Source of the DNA: Acanthococcus lagerstroemiae
Taxonomy: Eukaryota > Arthropoda > Insecta > Hemiptera > Eriococcidae
Assembly (NCBI GenBank): GCA_031841125.1
Contig: CM063109.1
Location: 69,446,914-69,510,913 of the forward strand
Length of the DNA stretch: 64,000 nucleotides
Direction: 5' to 3'
This document shows, piece after piece, positions 27,201 to 35,552 of this stretch (its first letter is position 1; the number at the start of each line of letters is the position of its first letter). Below the pieces are notes generated by a model. It worked only from the letters and a program-made list of their open reading frames with translations, made no database searches and was not told the origin of the DNA. The translations under genes and the position numbers were made by a program.

Positions 27201-30200
27201 CAAAAAATTATTATCGATATACTTGAAGCTGTATTATCTTGAATAATTTCGAAGTTTTCATATCTTTGCTCCTTGTGAATCCTTTATAGTAGGAGTAGCA
27301 GTTAAAGGAAAACAAAAACTTCAGTGATTCCAAAGACCCTACTGTCTGATATAATTGAGCAATGCTTAATAATTTCGAAATTTCCATGTCTCTGTCCACT
27401 GAAGATCCTTATTTGTAGGGGTTGCATTCAAAATAACCTCGAAAACGAATTCAGCAGCTCCGAAAACCTAATTTTTTAATAAATTTAATAGTATTATCGG
27501 TTATCCCTTTCAGTAGAGCCTTGAAAATGTTGAATCAAAAAATTGGATGAATGGATTTAGCGGTTTTAATTGATTTCATGTTTTTATTCGATTACCGTAG
27601 TCTGTAATGCTCGAATTCAACAGAGACCGTTGACTTCCCAATTAACTTTTTATCAAGATTTTCGGTAGTTACTATTTCCTTATACTATTGAGTACGACTT
27701 TTTAATGTTCAAACTAATTTTCTCGATCGAACTCGATTTTTTGGAAACTTGAAACAGACTGCAGATCTTCTACAGAGAATCCTATGTTATACTTGCCGTC
27801 CCTCTCCTCTCGACTTGGTATTGTACAATGCATGTGTTGTAATTTCTCTTTTGCATTTTATAGGCTCTCCATTCTCGTGTTCAGTCAGCGAAGCCGCTCG
27901 TGTAATTTTATCCAGCGAGGATAAAGTGTCCGTTGACAAGCCGGCTAAATTTGTGATCGAATGTGAACCGGCAATGGGCACTCCAATGGTTCAGGTTTTG
28001 TCGCCGAATAGGACGGTGGTCCCTGTTCAAGTGATACCACTAGATGCCGGCGGAAAGTACTCGACTCAGTTTATACCGAAGGATGTCGGTAAGAATTGAG
28101 AAATGTTGTCAAAACATCGCAAGCTTTTCGAAATCGTAAACTAGCATTTGTATCGAGTGTTGATTATTTCCTCTCAGGTGACCATAGCGTTGAAGTGAAG
28201 CTTAGTGGAAATCACGTTGAAGGGAGTCCGTTTTTGGTGAAGGCATACGATGCGAGTAAAGTTCGTGTAACTGATATCAATTCCGGATTTGTGGATAGTC
28301 CGGTGTATTTCACAAGTAAGATTTTCACGTGTAAGAATATTGAGTTGAAGAATTGAAAGCACTCGTAAGTTAGAGAAGAAAGTAAAGTACTTGAAAGTTT
28401 ATCCAGTTTGTGGTTTTGGTCTGTATGTCTGGATACCCGTTTATGAAAGCTTGAATTGAGAGTTTCGGTCTCATCAGTCATTAGGTACCAATTGTAATTT
28501 CAGAAGGTATGATGAAGGTCTGTTAGCATAATTCGCGATTTAGGTAAAATTGTTCAGCAAGACGATTCAACATGTGTATATGTTTACGTGTGCCTTACAT
28601 TGCCGCGAGACCCGTCTTCATTTTGTAATATAACATAGAGAACAAACATGTACGAGTATAGTTCAGAAATACTACACTCGGTCATTGGGCCTGGTGTATG
28701 AAACGTGACAAGCGGATTTGTTTCAGTTAATGCCAGCCAAGCCGGAGCCGGTAACCTAGAAATAATTGTCTCTGTCAACGGGTGTAATGTGCCGAACTAC
28801 GTTCAGTCCGAAGGCAATGCAAAATTTCGCGTGAATTTCAAGCCACGCGAAGCCGCTCCCCACAATCTAAGCGTTCGATTTAACGGAGAGCCTGTTCCAG
28901 GTACGCAATGTCTGGTGACTTCGCATTTTGTCGACCCATCTGTCAAAGGCGTGGTAAATATTTTTCACTGTTCATAGGGTCTCCATTTACGTGCAGAATA
29001 TTCAAATCAGATCAAATCATCGCCAATGAAGATGGCTTGAAGATGTGTCACGTAAACAGACCAGCCACAATGACGATTGACAGTCCCTCCGATTCGGCTG
29101 TTTGTAAAGTGGTCGTTACCGCACCGAACGGACGTCAGTTGCCCATCGATTCTAGCACCAAAGTCGATAATAAAATTCATACCAAGTTTACTCCTGTGGA
29201 AGTTGGTACGTAATATTTAGACCGTGGTTTATGTCTTCTTTTCCGCGGGTTTGCTATTTGAATCGATGGATACACGAGTTACTGATTTTTTAGGGCATCA
29301 TATCATCAGTGTGGAGATCGACGGCCATCCTATAAAAGGGAGTCCGTTTACGTGTAACGTTTACAATGTCGAGAAGATTAGGGTCACCGGGTTAGGAATG
29401 GCAAAAGTGAGTATTGGTAGCTGGATATATCTGGTTTAGAATTAGCGCGTTCAAAGAGGATGAGCTTTTTACTCAACTCCGTATGGTAGTTGGTAACTTG
29501 ATCAAGCTTGAATGATTGTATTTGACAGGTCGGAAAACCAGTGACATTCAGCGTTGATGCTACTGAAGCTGGAGAAGGAACGTTGGAACTAGTGATCAGC
29601 ACCGAGCACAGTACGGTTAAAGCGGAAGTTGTTGCCTGTTCGAGAGGATTGTACGATGTTACGTTTGTGCCTCATCAGTTGTTACCTCATTATGTAAACA
29701 TTTCGTTCAACGAGGAAAGCCTACCAGGTACGTTTCTTCTTTCGAAAACTTACGAATTAATGGAAAGCCGAACCTGGTGACTGAAAATCGGAGAAGTATG
29801 TTCAACCTCAGAATTTGACATTTGAGAGCGATACGTCTCTTGTGACCCGGGAAACTATTATTGTAATCCAACCAAAATGCTCTTCATAGGGAGTCCGTTC
29901 TGCTGTGAGGTTGTTGAAATTCCAAGTAAAAAGAGCAACATCGCTACCGCTCGCGGAGAAGGGTTGAGTCGCGTCATTCTCGGCTCAGCAGCATATTTTG
30001 AAGTGAATCCACACTCCCCAGATCACGGACCCATTGAAGCTCAAGTCATTGGTAAGTTTCTCGTTCGAAAACGACCCTCTGTTTCGGTTATTTGAAGCAT
30101 GCTGATGAATAACGTGCCGTGCAGGTCCAGACGGCAAAACCATTGTCAATAGCGATGGAGAAATTGGAATCCGGATTATACAGGGTTAAATATAAGCCAA

Positions 30201-33200
30201 CGTTGGTTGGAAATCATACGGTTACCGTTCTGCAGAAGAAACAGCCGATAACGAAGCATCCGTGGAACGTTCAGGTATTTGATCCAACCAAGGTTAAACT
30301 GTTTGACATGAGCGAGGCATTTTGCGATCAGCCGGCGTCGTTTAAAGGTGAGTCAAGGTATGCACTCGATTGATTTGCGTTACTGACCCATGTTACCAGT
30401 GTTCAGTTCAAGTTTTCTTCTATTTTCAGTGGACACACGAGGTGCCGGTAGCGGTGCGCTAACGTTGAACATCAAAGCGGCCGGTTCTGAAGTGAAACAT
30501 ACGCTGCACGAGTTAGATACTCCGGGCGTGTATCAGGTTCTATACCATCCGCAGCTTCCGATACCGCATCGCATCCAAGTGAAGTACAACAGCATGTATA
30601 TTTCAGGTTCGTAGTGAAATATTCGCTAATAGCTTGGCATCGAATTGAGGTCCAAGATCACGCGAAGAACGTTTTCTCTTTATTGCAGGTTCCCCGTTAG
30701 AGGTTCCAGTTAGCGATCCAGCCGTTGGACAGGAAGTATGCGCTATCGGTTTAGGATTGTACCAGTCGAGAGCGAATCACATTACCAATTTCACCATCTA
30801 TACCGCTGGTTACCCGCATCACGATTTCGACGTTGTCATTACCGGGCCGCAAGGGAACGCGGTGCCAGTGCGGTGCTACCAACAGAAGGACGGGAATTTG
30901 CTGACTGAGTTCTCGGCCAATAATGCAGGTTGTTACGATTCCGTTTTGTTGCATCTCACGTGAACTGGTCTTGTGAGAGTTGTAATTCTATAGATTTGTA
31001 CTGCAGGCGTATACAAAATTGACGTGCTACGAGGTTCGAGGCCCATCAGGGGTTCACCGTTTTTGTGCCAAGTTTACGACGCATCCAAAGTGAAAATTGA
31101 GAACATACCGAACAGCACGGTATCTGTGAATGACAATATTATGTTCAAGTGTAAGTATATATGTATTTGTATTGGTGTGAACTTTTGTGGTGGGGATGTT
31201 TTTAAAGCATCGATTGGAATAGGAGCATATAGGTAAGTGAATTCGTGTATGATCATCGTGGGTTTAAAATTCTCGATGATCCAGCGTATGCCAATTTTTT
31301 CAGTGAATTCAATGATAATCTCATAATGTTAGATTCTAGAACGTCGATCCTGTTTATTTATTAAAATTTGAAATGAATGTCTCGTGAAAAATCAGAGGCT
31401 TGTTGATTGCGTCTTGCAAAGTCCTCACCGACTCTGAATTGGTATTAAAATGTTTAATCAGTCTTGAAAGTGTCTGAACAAAGTCGAAAGAGTTTTCGCG
31501 AGTCCATGGGACGTCGGAAATAGTCTTAATGTATACCGAACACATTTTGACAAATCTCGGCGTATAGTCCGAATGAGTGTTGAAATGTTTTTACAGTTGA
31601 AACCATTATTAACATAAATTGATTAAGTTTCCAAGAAATCTGTATGAGCCTTCCCATCTTCGCTGTATTGTTTGTCTCTCTTTCAATTATCATCCTCGTA
31701 ATGAATAATTTTGGTGTATTTTTCAGTGGTTAGAAAGAATGCTGGCTTCGCGGAACTGGATGTCACGGTTCGTAGTCCGCTGGGACAAGATTTGCCATTA
31801 AGCGTGAAAAGCTTAGGGCAAGAAACCGATCTGATAGAATTGTGCCCTTCGTTACCTGGCAACTATTGTTTCCACATTACATATGGAGGAGAACCCATAC
31901 CAGGTATTGGTTGTACTTAACGCGAGCTTCATTCTACATTGAAACCGGAAACACCGTCTGGTTGATCCGGTATGTCATTGTTTCCGTATATTCGTGCAGT
32001 TAGTGTTCAGATCTGTTCTACTCTTTGTAGATTCACCTTTAACATTCAGCGTTGTCGATTCGGGAATTGCCAGAGCCTGGGGTCCGGGCTTGTCCAAAGC
32101 CTTGGTCGATAGTCCAACGAAATTTTTCATATCGGCGCGTGGAGTCTCGATGCAGGGCAAACCAAATGTCCAAATCACCGGACCCGATCACATCAGCGTG
32201 CGGAATTCGATACTGCCAGCCAAATCCGGCAACGACGGCGAATACGAAGTGACGTTCACGCCGGATATAATAGGCACTTACGATATAGACGTAACGTGGA
32301 ATGGGAAACACATTCCAGGTAAATAGAGACGCAGAAACCGCTTTCACTCTGTACACGTCGCCGTCCTCTTCGGAGAGATTGATCGGACTTTATTCGTCTC
32401 AATTTCATAATACGTTTCAACGTTCTCTTGCGCAGGTTCTCCGTTTCGATGCTTCGCCGTAAACGTAAATCGAGTTCGTCCGATCAGTGGCAACCCATTG
32501 CCTGGTAAACTTTCACTCATGGTCAACACGACAACGCGACTCGTGTTCGACGTGTCACAAGCCGGCCCCGGTACGTAGATATCTGTGTTTCCTACAACCG
32601 CTACAGTGAGCGATTCATTGTAACCCATGTGTGGTGTCCGCGCGTGCTTACAGGAGAACTGGTGAGCACTTGCGAAGGTCCGCATGGATCTACGGTCCCG
32701 GTCAGCGTTGAACATCTGGGTCCGGATACCGTGCAGTGCGTGCTGACTCCTCGTTCGGCCGGCCCTCATTCGCTTTCGCTGATATTCGGAGGATTTCCGC
32801 TGCCCGCGTCGCCATTCCACGGGTTGGCCGAAAGTGGCGGCAGTGGTGTCAGAGTGGTACTGACGGGTAAAGGCCTAGCCTCGGCTACGTGCGGCCAGCC
32901 AGCCGAGTTCACCGTTGATGGATCTCAAGCTGGACCAGGTAAATACGGGTTTCCATTGAATTTTCGAACTGCAGCCGCTCTGCGGCGTCATTATTTGCGC
33001 GTACGTGATCTCGACGTTCTTGGTTTAACGCAGGTATCCCGGAAGTAACACTGACTGGAGTGAAACACGATATAGAGGTTTCCTTGCAGAACCTGGGTAA
33101 CAATGTGTATAAGGCCACTTACACGCCAACTAATCCGGGCGCGTATTTGTTAAATGTGATGTGGTCGGACAGGTTTGTACACGATTCGTGTTATGAAACT

Positions 33201-35485
33201 TCGCATTAGTCTTGTTTTCGTATTCTGTGGTGTTTACCCCAACATTGACGAATTTTTCTTACGCAGACAAGTGAAAGGATGTCCGTTGAAGGTAAATGTA
33301 AACGCGATTTGTGATGCTAGCAAAGTTCTGTGCACCGGCGATGGCCTTGGCGTTGGAACTGTGGGGAAAGACATCCGAAGTTTCATAGATACAAGACGAG
33401 CCGGACCTGGTAAAGAAGATTTCTCGCGAAAATGATCGTTATTTCGAGTATCGCTACACGGCCGAGTGTCATTTCTGATTGTCGACAATTTTTGTCTGGG
33501 ACAGGTGAACTCAGCGCGCACTGCGTGGGACCTCATAAAGTGGCGTACTGTGAATTATACGACCATGGAGATGGAACGTTCACGTTGAACGTGAAACCTC
33601 AAGAACCTGGAAAACACACGCTTACCGTTAAGTATGGAGGTAATCGTATTCAGACAATTGAGAACATTTACAAGAAAAATGAGGTAACAAAGAGAGCTTT
33701 ATTGAAGATACCTCAACTAACTAAAACTTCTGCATGCCTCTTGTGCTAATTTTCCATAGCTAGACTGGAATCTCAGTAAAAATTGTCTTTTGTGCTTCTA
33801 CCGTGTACTCCACAGAATTATTATACGTCGAAGAGGGAAAGGAGACGGTTCATAATAGCCTTTTTAAGTGCTACATATTGGATCTTATTTAAAAAAAAAA
33901 ACAGTTTTGGGGGGTTTTCCTTCATTTCGTAGATTTTGGGAACAGGAGATATCTAAATTTTACTTTTGTGTGGTTCCCTCCCTCTTTAGTTTTCAGTCCC
34001 TGGGAAGTTTTTCGTTTTCTCTGTCTTCACCCCCTCGGATATCACACATACATAAAATTTTGTTCCTTTGTGTTCCAATAATTTGGAAAGGAATTATGGC
34101 AAATGTTTCTGAGCTTACAACAGTGCTCCCGAGTTGGAAACTGTGGTTCCGGGATGAAGGCATCTGGATTACAAATATCCAGGTACAATATAGGTAGATA
34201 TCCTATACAGTATAGTGAACCACATTTGTCAATTTCTTTCTTTGTTTTTCAGATCCTATTTTTTTTTATTTTTCCTCTCTTTTAGTTATTAATTTAGAAA
34301 ATGTATACCATGTCAAGCAGGTGACAGTCTTCCGTCGCGACAACTGATAGTCTCGCTTTGGTTCTTGAATTCTGAAAAAATACACTTAGTACCTAGTACA
34401 TGAATTCTGTAACTATACTGTGAGCAGAGCAAAATTCATGTTTCTTGACGTTCTGTTGGCGTTGAGTGAGTGGAACAAAATAAGACGTATTTTAAAATGC
34501 AGTACTTGGATAGCTATTTTGAACTCTCCCCTACTCCATTTACGATGTTTCTGTGGTAGACGTGAGAAAACTACGAGAAACTATGTTTATAGAAAGTCTG
34601 GTGTTGAACAATTTTTGTGGGCAAACATTTTCGTAAATGCTGTAAATCTCGAGCCGGTTTGGAGGTTCGATCGTTCTTAAATAAATGAGCACCGGAGTTG
34701 AAGAGTGGGGTGGAAGTGTCAGCTAAGGAACTTCCCTCGACAACCTTCGGGGAAATCTCACTTGTTACCTCGTTTCACCCAAAAACACCTATTTTCGGTC
34801 TGATCTGCCTAGATCAGAGGTTTCTATTGCTTAGTTAGTGTGAGCTGCTGCTAACGATAATAATCGATTTCACGAAGGTGTCAACGTACCTGGAAGTCCA
34901 TTCTTACTGCGAGTCAGCGGAGCTCCGGATCCCAGTAAAGTCAGAGTGTATGGACCCGGTATTGAACACGGCGTGTTGGCGATGTTTCAGAGCAGATTTA
35001 TTTGCGACACTCGCGGCGCTGGCGCCGGTCAGCTCACCGTCAGAGTTCGAGGGCCAAAGGGTGAGAGGAAAAAATTTGTCACAAATATCTGTTCAAGAGT
35101 AAACTGGATTGAACTTACGCACTTACTTTGTGTATAGGCGCTTTTCGAGTGGAAATGCAGCGAGAAAGTCAAAAAGATAGGACGATTTTGTGCAAATATG
35201 ATCCAACGGAACCAGGAGATTACAGAGTGGAGGTTAAATGGGCTGGAGAACACGTACCGGGTTCGCCGTTCATGGTTATGATATTCGATACGCAGCAAGA
35301 ACTGAATAGATATTTGCAGGTAGTTAATACTCATGATTTTAAACTCGATGCAACCTGAAACTTTGGTGCGTTATATCGGAGTTAATCGACGGTGAAATGA
35401 ATTTTTACAGGGCAGTCATTCTCCCGCATCAGATCTGTACGGAAGTGTTGCGTATTCAACCGGATATGCACATATAACACCATAA
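12122..35485 (+). CDS. jbug: Filamin, jitterbug type, 3' part of gene (30 exons, 19 filamin repeats, partial at 5' end)
   Basis: Filamins are rod-shaped actin crosslinkers and membrane-cytoskeleton scaffolds. Thirty exons with GT-AG borders encode about 1,795 residues of tandem immunoglobulin-like filamin repeats. Hallmarks seen many times are GSPF between repeats, GPxG mid-repeat, VDASQAGEGNLE-type strands, and YxVxFxPxxxGxH. Nineteen repeats can be counted. The first exon starts in phase 1 inside a repeat linker, so upstream exons, including the CH domains, are outside the window. The protein ends after repeat 19 with FDTQQELNRYLQ and a short tail ending YSTGYAHITP, then TAA. Repeat wording such as NLEITINARG and IPTQVHPQ, and this tail, point to jitterbug rather than cheerio; that is from memory of the families. 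All exon lengths keep frame except 30125-30347, which has one extra base. Certain as filamin; jitterbug about 0.65. Confidence 0.95.
15080..15335 (-). repeat. Interspersed repeat family 2, copy 1
   Basis: Matches 41607-41865 over about 250 bp (shared atggcgatgcacgca, cgaggcaa, ctcacccag). A minus-strand frame (SVGRLIVALTGQRES, VADAILERVVFGAKG) is partly kept. No named family recognised. Confidence 0.75.
16140..16289. repeat. Long hairpin: 59-bp inverted arms with 32-bp loop
   Basis: The left arm 16140-16198 and right arm 16231-16289 are reverse complements with about five mismatches (core ctgtttttagggtg and gttgtccatagcg). A 17-bp direct repeat, atactggtatcattagt / atactggtgtcattagt, lies at 16097-16113 and 16282-16298. 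It is in a filamin intron. Confidence 0.85.
16700..17385. repeat. Foldback-like repeat family B, copy 1
   Basis: Aligns along its length with 55690-56415 (for example gtaggcaattcagttcg, ctttgaaagagaaac, tctctcgtc-agta). It also holds an internal inverted pair: gaactgaattgcctacct near 16715 and its reverse complement near 17169. Confidence 0.8.
17505..17860. repeat. Degenerate AGTCT-type array 2
   Basis: The clearest copy: successive tcttgatagtcttaaacaag, tctcgaagaatcttactg, gtcttcaaagagtctcgaac, gagtctggaaaattcttg. It is in the intron before filamin exon 2. Confidence 0.7.
17986..18210 (+). CDS. jbug: Filamin exon 2 (repeat 1 end, repeat 2 start)
   Basis: Acceptor tcaacag, donor g/gtcggt, both phase 1. 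Encodes GVFRIEFVPTEVGSHLIDV, the usual YxVxFxPxxxGxH core, then the linker and FK before the next VDAS exon. Confidence 0.93.
18367..18534 (+). CDS. jbug: Filamin exon 3 (repeat 2, VDASEAGEG exon)
   Basis: Acceptor gttcag; phase 1 at both ends. Encodes VDASEAGEGQLEISINEG through KFNGETVSG. Closes the first three-exon module. Confidence 0.95.
18968..19290. mobile_element. hAT-like MITE in a filamin intron with perfect 8-bp target duplication
   Basis: Perfect 14-bp terminal inverted repeats (caggcccgtgcgca) and identical 8-bp flanks aagtatac at 18960-18967 and 19291-19298. G- and C-runs lie just inside the left end. It is 323 bp with no transposase. The undecayed ends and duplication suggest a fairly recent insertion. 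Confidence 0.93.
19300..19366 (-). repeat. Copy of short interspersed repeat family 1 with poly(A) on its 3' side
   Basis: Matches 9126-9185 nearly base for base. On the minus strand it ends in about ten A residues (T run 19301-19310), as retroposed sequences do. It lies just after the target-site duplication of the MITE at 18968-19290. Confidence 0.8.
20153..20299 (+). CDS. jbug: Filamin exon 4 (repeat 3, first half)
   Basis: Acceptor ttatcag; starts GCPFVCSVSD, ends SVSVT at donor g/gtaatt, phase 1. Confidence 0.93.
20482..20700 (+). CDS. jbug: Filamin exon 5 (repeat 3 end, repeat 4 start)
   Basis: Acceptor gtttcag; GPTSELPVKVTG, FTAEFMPQQVGPHTIAVDY, GTPYVCKVYDAKQV. Donor g/gtaaat, phase 1. 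Confidence 0.95.
20788..20961 (+). CDS. jbug: Filamin exon 6 (repeat 4, VDASQAGEG exon)
   Basis: Acceptor tttgcag; VDASQAGEGNLEITINARG, IPTQVHPQ, HFNKEPVPG. The wording is very close to what I recall of jitterbug orthologues. Phase 1 at both ends. Confidence 0.96.
21118..21261 (+). CDS. jbug: Filamin exon 7 (repeat 5, first half)
   Basis: Acceptor ttttcag; GSPFIANVSGDFPLVNG to IEVNVE; donor g/gtaaat, phase 1. Confidence 0.93.
21262..25054. other. 3.8-kb filamin intron between exons 7 and 8
   Basis: AT-rich, with a GA microsatellite, a G run near 22600 and no recognised exon or element. Confidence 0.8.
22200..22219. repeat. (GA)n microsatellite
   Basis: About ten GA units, in the filamin intron between exons 7 and 8. 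Confidence 0.95.
25055..25276 (+). CDS. jbug: Filamin exon 8 (repeat 5 end, repeat 6 start)
   Basis: Acceptor tctttag; GPNGQSIPALV, FKVEFCPKFVGEHKIGVSY, GSPFSCKVYDVNAIKV. Donor a/gtgagt, phase 1. Confidence 0.95.
25512..25679 (+). CDS. jbug: Filamin exon 9 (repeat 6, IETSQAGPG exon)
   Basis: Acceptor gttttcag; IETSQAGPGNLEVTVNGG to RFNGKDVPG; donor g/gtgaga. Phase 1 at both ends. Confidence 0.95.
26750..27500. repeat. Mirror-image minisatellite in a filamin intron
   Basis: Three diverged direct units of 128-129 bp are marked by aagtat/aagtac at 26805, 26933 and 27062. After about 27150 the same text recurs inverted in similar-length units (atatacttga at 27227, atataattga at 27349, and gaattcagcagctcc, the complement of ggagttgctgaattc). 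Confidence 0.7.
27864..28088 (+). CDS. jbug: Filamin exon 10 (repeat 7, first part)
   Basis: Acceptor tttatag; GSPFSCSVSEAARV to QFIPKDVG. Here the intron lies after the IPKDVG segment, not before the mid-repeat motif (SPNRTV), so it is about 27 residues later than in exons 1, 4 and 7. Confidence 0.94.
28178..28315 (+). CDS. jbug: Filamin exon 11 (repeat 7 end, repeat 8 start)
   Basis: Acceptor ctctcag; GDHSVEVKLSGNHVEGSPFL to VYFT; donor a/gtaaga, phase 1. Confidence 0.94.
28727..28900 (+). CDS. jbug: Filamin exon 12 (repeat 8, INASQAGAG exon)
   Basis: Acceptor gtttcag; INASQAGAGNLEIIVSVNG to RFNGEPVPG; donor g/gtacgc. Phase 1. Confidence 0.95.
28978..29205 (+). CDS. jbug: Filamin exon 13 (repeat 9, first part)
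   Basis: Acceptor ttcatag after a 77-bp intron; GSPFTCRIFKSDQII, APNGRQLPID, KFTPVEVG. Donor g/gtacgt, phase 1. Confidence 0.94.
29294..29406 (+). CDS. jbug: Filamin exon 14 (repeat 9 end, repeat 10 start)
   Basis: Acceptor tttttag; GHHIISVEIDGHPIKGSPFT to GLGMAK. Its donor (aaa/gtgagt) is in phase 0, unlike nearly all the others. Confidence 0.93.
29529..29727 (+). CDS. jbug: Filamin exon 15 (repeat 10)
   Basis: Acceptor ttgacag, phase 0 start VGKPVTFSVDATEAGEG, so the VDAS-type intron has moved 8 residues upstream in this module. Ends NEESLPG in phase 1. Confidence 0.94.
29890..30051 (+). CDS. jbug: Filamin exon 16 (repeat 11, first half)
   Basis: Acceptor ttcatag; GSPFCCEVVEIPSKKS to EAQVI; donor g/gtaagt, phase 1. 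Confidence 0.92.
30125..30347 (+). CDS. jbug: Filamin exon 17 with a +1 frameshift (repeat 11 end, repeat 12 start)
   Basis: Acceptor gtgcag, donor g/gtgagt. Read in the phase left by exon 16 it gives GPDGK and then stops at 30187-30189. From about 30138 the filamin text continues in the next frame (MEKLESGLYRVKYKP, VGNHTV, FDPTKVKLFD). The exon is 223 nt, the only one of 30 that breaks frame, by exactly one base. The A run at 30136-30139 is the likely site. It is either an assembly error or a real lesion. Confidence 0.85.
30430..30606 (+). CDS. jbug: Filamin exon 18 (repeat 12, VDTRGAGSG exon)
   Basis: Acceptor ttttcag; VDTRGAGSGALTLNIKAAG to NSMYISG. Donor g/gttcgt is weak but keeps frame with the next GSP exon. 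Confidence 0.92.
30689..30928 (+). CDS. jbug: Filamin exon 19 (repeat 13, first part)
   Basis: Acceptor attgcag; GSPLEVPVSDPAVG, GPQGNAVPV, LLTEFSANNAG. Donor g/gttgtt is weak. The intron is in the late position, as in exons 10 and 13. Confidence 0.92.
31007..31150 (+). CDS. jbug: Filamin exon 20 (repeat 13 end, repeat 14 start)
   Basis: Acceptor ctgcag; GVYKIDVLRGSRPIRGSPFL to NIMFK; donor t/gtaagt, phase 1. Confidence 0.93.
31385..31600. repeat. Degenerate AGTCT-type array 3
   Basis: Imperfect units such as cagtcttgaaagtgtctgaa and agtcgaaagagttttcgcga, in the intron between filamin exons 20 and 21. Confidence 0.55.
31727..31903 (+). CDS. jbug: Filamin exon 21 (repeat 14)
   Basis: Acceptor tttttcag; VRKNAGFAELDVTVRSPLG to YGGEPIPG; donor g/gtattg. 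Last exon of the seven three-exon modules. Confidence 0.93.
32031..32318 (+). CDS. jbug: Filamin exon 22 (whole repeat 15)
   Basis: Acceptor ctttgtag; DSPLTFSVVDSGIARAWGPG, GPDHISV, YEVTFTPDIIGTYDIDV, KHIPG. A canonical filamin repeat carried in one exon. Confidence 0.96.
32436..32570 (+). CDS. jbug: Filamin exon 23 (repeat 16, first half)
   Basis: Acceptor gcgcag; GSPFRCFAVNVNRVRP to VSQAGPG; donor g/gtacgt, phase 1. Confidence 0.94.
32654..32938 (+). CDS. jbug: Filamin exon 24 (repeat 16 end, repeat 17 start)
   Basis: Acceptor cttacag; ELVSTCEGPHGSTVPVSV, LTPRSAGPHSLSLIFGG, then VDGSQAGPG. Donor g/gtaaat. Noticeably GC-rich for the locus. Confidence 0.95.
33034..33172 (+). CDS. jbug: Filamin exon 25 (repeat 17 end)
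   Basis: Acceptor acgcag; IPEVTLTGVKHDIEV, YKATYTPTNPGAYLLNVMW. Donor ag/gtttgt in phase 2 splits the Arg codon before QVKGCP. Confidence 0.92.
33267..33409 (+). CDS. jbug: Filamin exon 26 (repeat 18, first half)
   Basis: Acceptor ttacgcag; RQVKGCPLKVNV, CTGDGLGVGTVGKD, DTRRAGPG. Phase 2 in, phase 1 out. Confidence 0.93.
33505..33639 (+). CDS. jbug: Filamin exon 27 (repeat 18, second half)
   Basis: Acceptor gggacag; ELSAHCVGPHKVAYCELYD, FTLNVKPQEPGKHTLTVKYGG; donor g/gtaatc. Confidence 0.94.
33640..34877. other. 1.2-kb filamin intron between exons 27 and 28
   Basis: No recognised element; short frames only. Confidence 0.8.
34878..35060 (+). CDS. jbug: Filamin exon 28 (repeat 18 end, repeat 19 start)
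   Basis: Acceptor cacgaag has a poor pyrimidine tract, but the join gives VKYGG/VNVPGSPFLLRV in frame. Continues to DTRGAGAGQLTVRVRGPK; donor g/gtgaga. Confidence 0.92.
35138..35319 (+). CDS. jbug: Filamin exon 29 (repeat 19 end)
   Basis: Acceptor gtatag; AFRVEMQRESQKDRTILC, DPTEPGDYRVEVKWAGEHV, GSPFMVMIFDTQQELNRYLQ. Donor cag/gtagtt, phase 0. Confidence 0.95.
35411..35485 (+). CDS. jbug: Filamin terminal exon 30 (C-terminal tail, stop TAA)
   Basis: Acceptor ttttacag; encodes GSHSPASDLYGSVAYSTGYA, ends HITP and TAA. A short Ser/Tyr-rich tail after the last repeat. Confidence 0.93.
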   Translation, partial: GSHSPASDLYGSVAYSTGYAHITP

Positions 35486-35546
35486 GCACGTTACTTCTTT
35501 TTTATTTAATTTTTAACTTATTTAATTTTTTGTATCAAATGTTATA

Positions 35547-35552
35547 AATAAA
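35547..35552 (+). other. Polyadenylation signal AATAAA of the filamin gene
   Basis: AATAAA lies 62 bases after the filamin stop codon in AT-rich 3' UTR sequence, followed by a T-rich stretch. Confidence 0.75.

Noticed and set aside
32344..32820. 158-codon minus-strand frame over filamin exons 23-24
   Set aside because: It spans an intron and two well-supported exons on the other strand; Arg-rich shadow.
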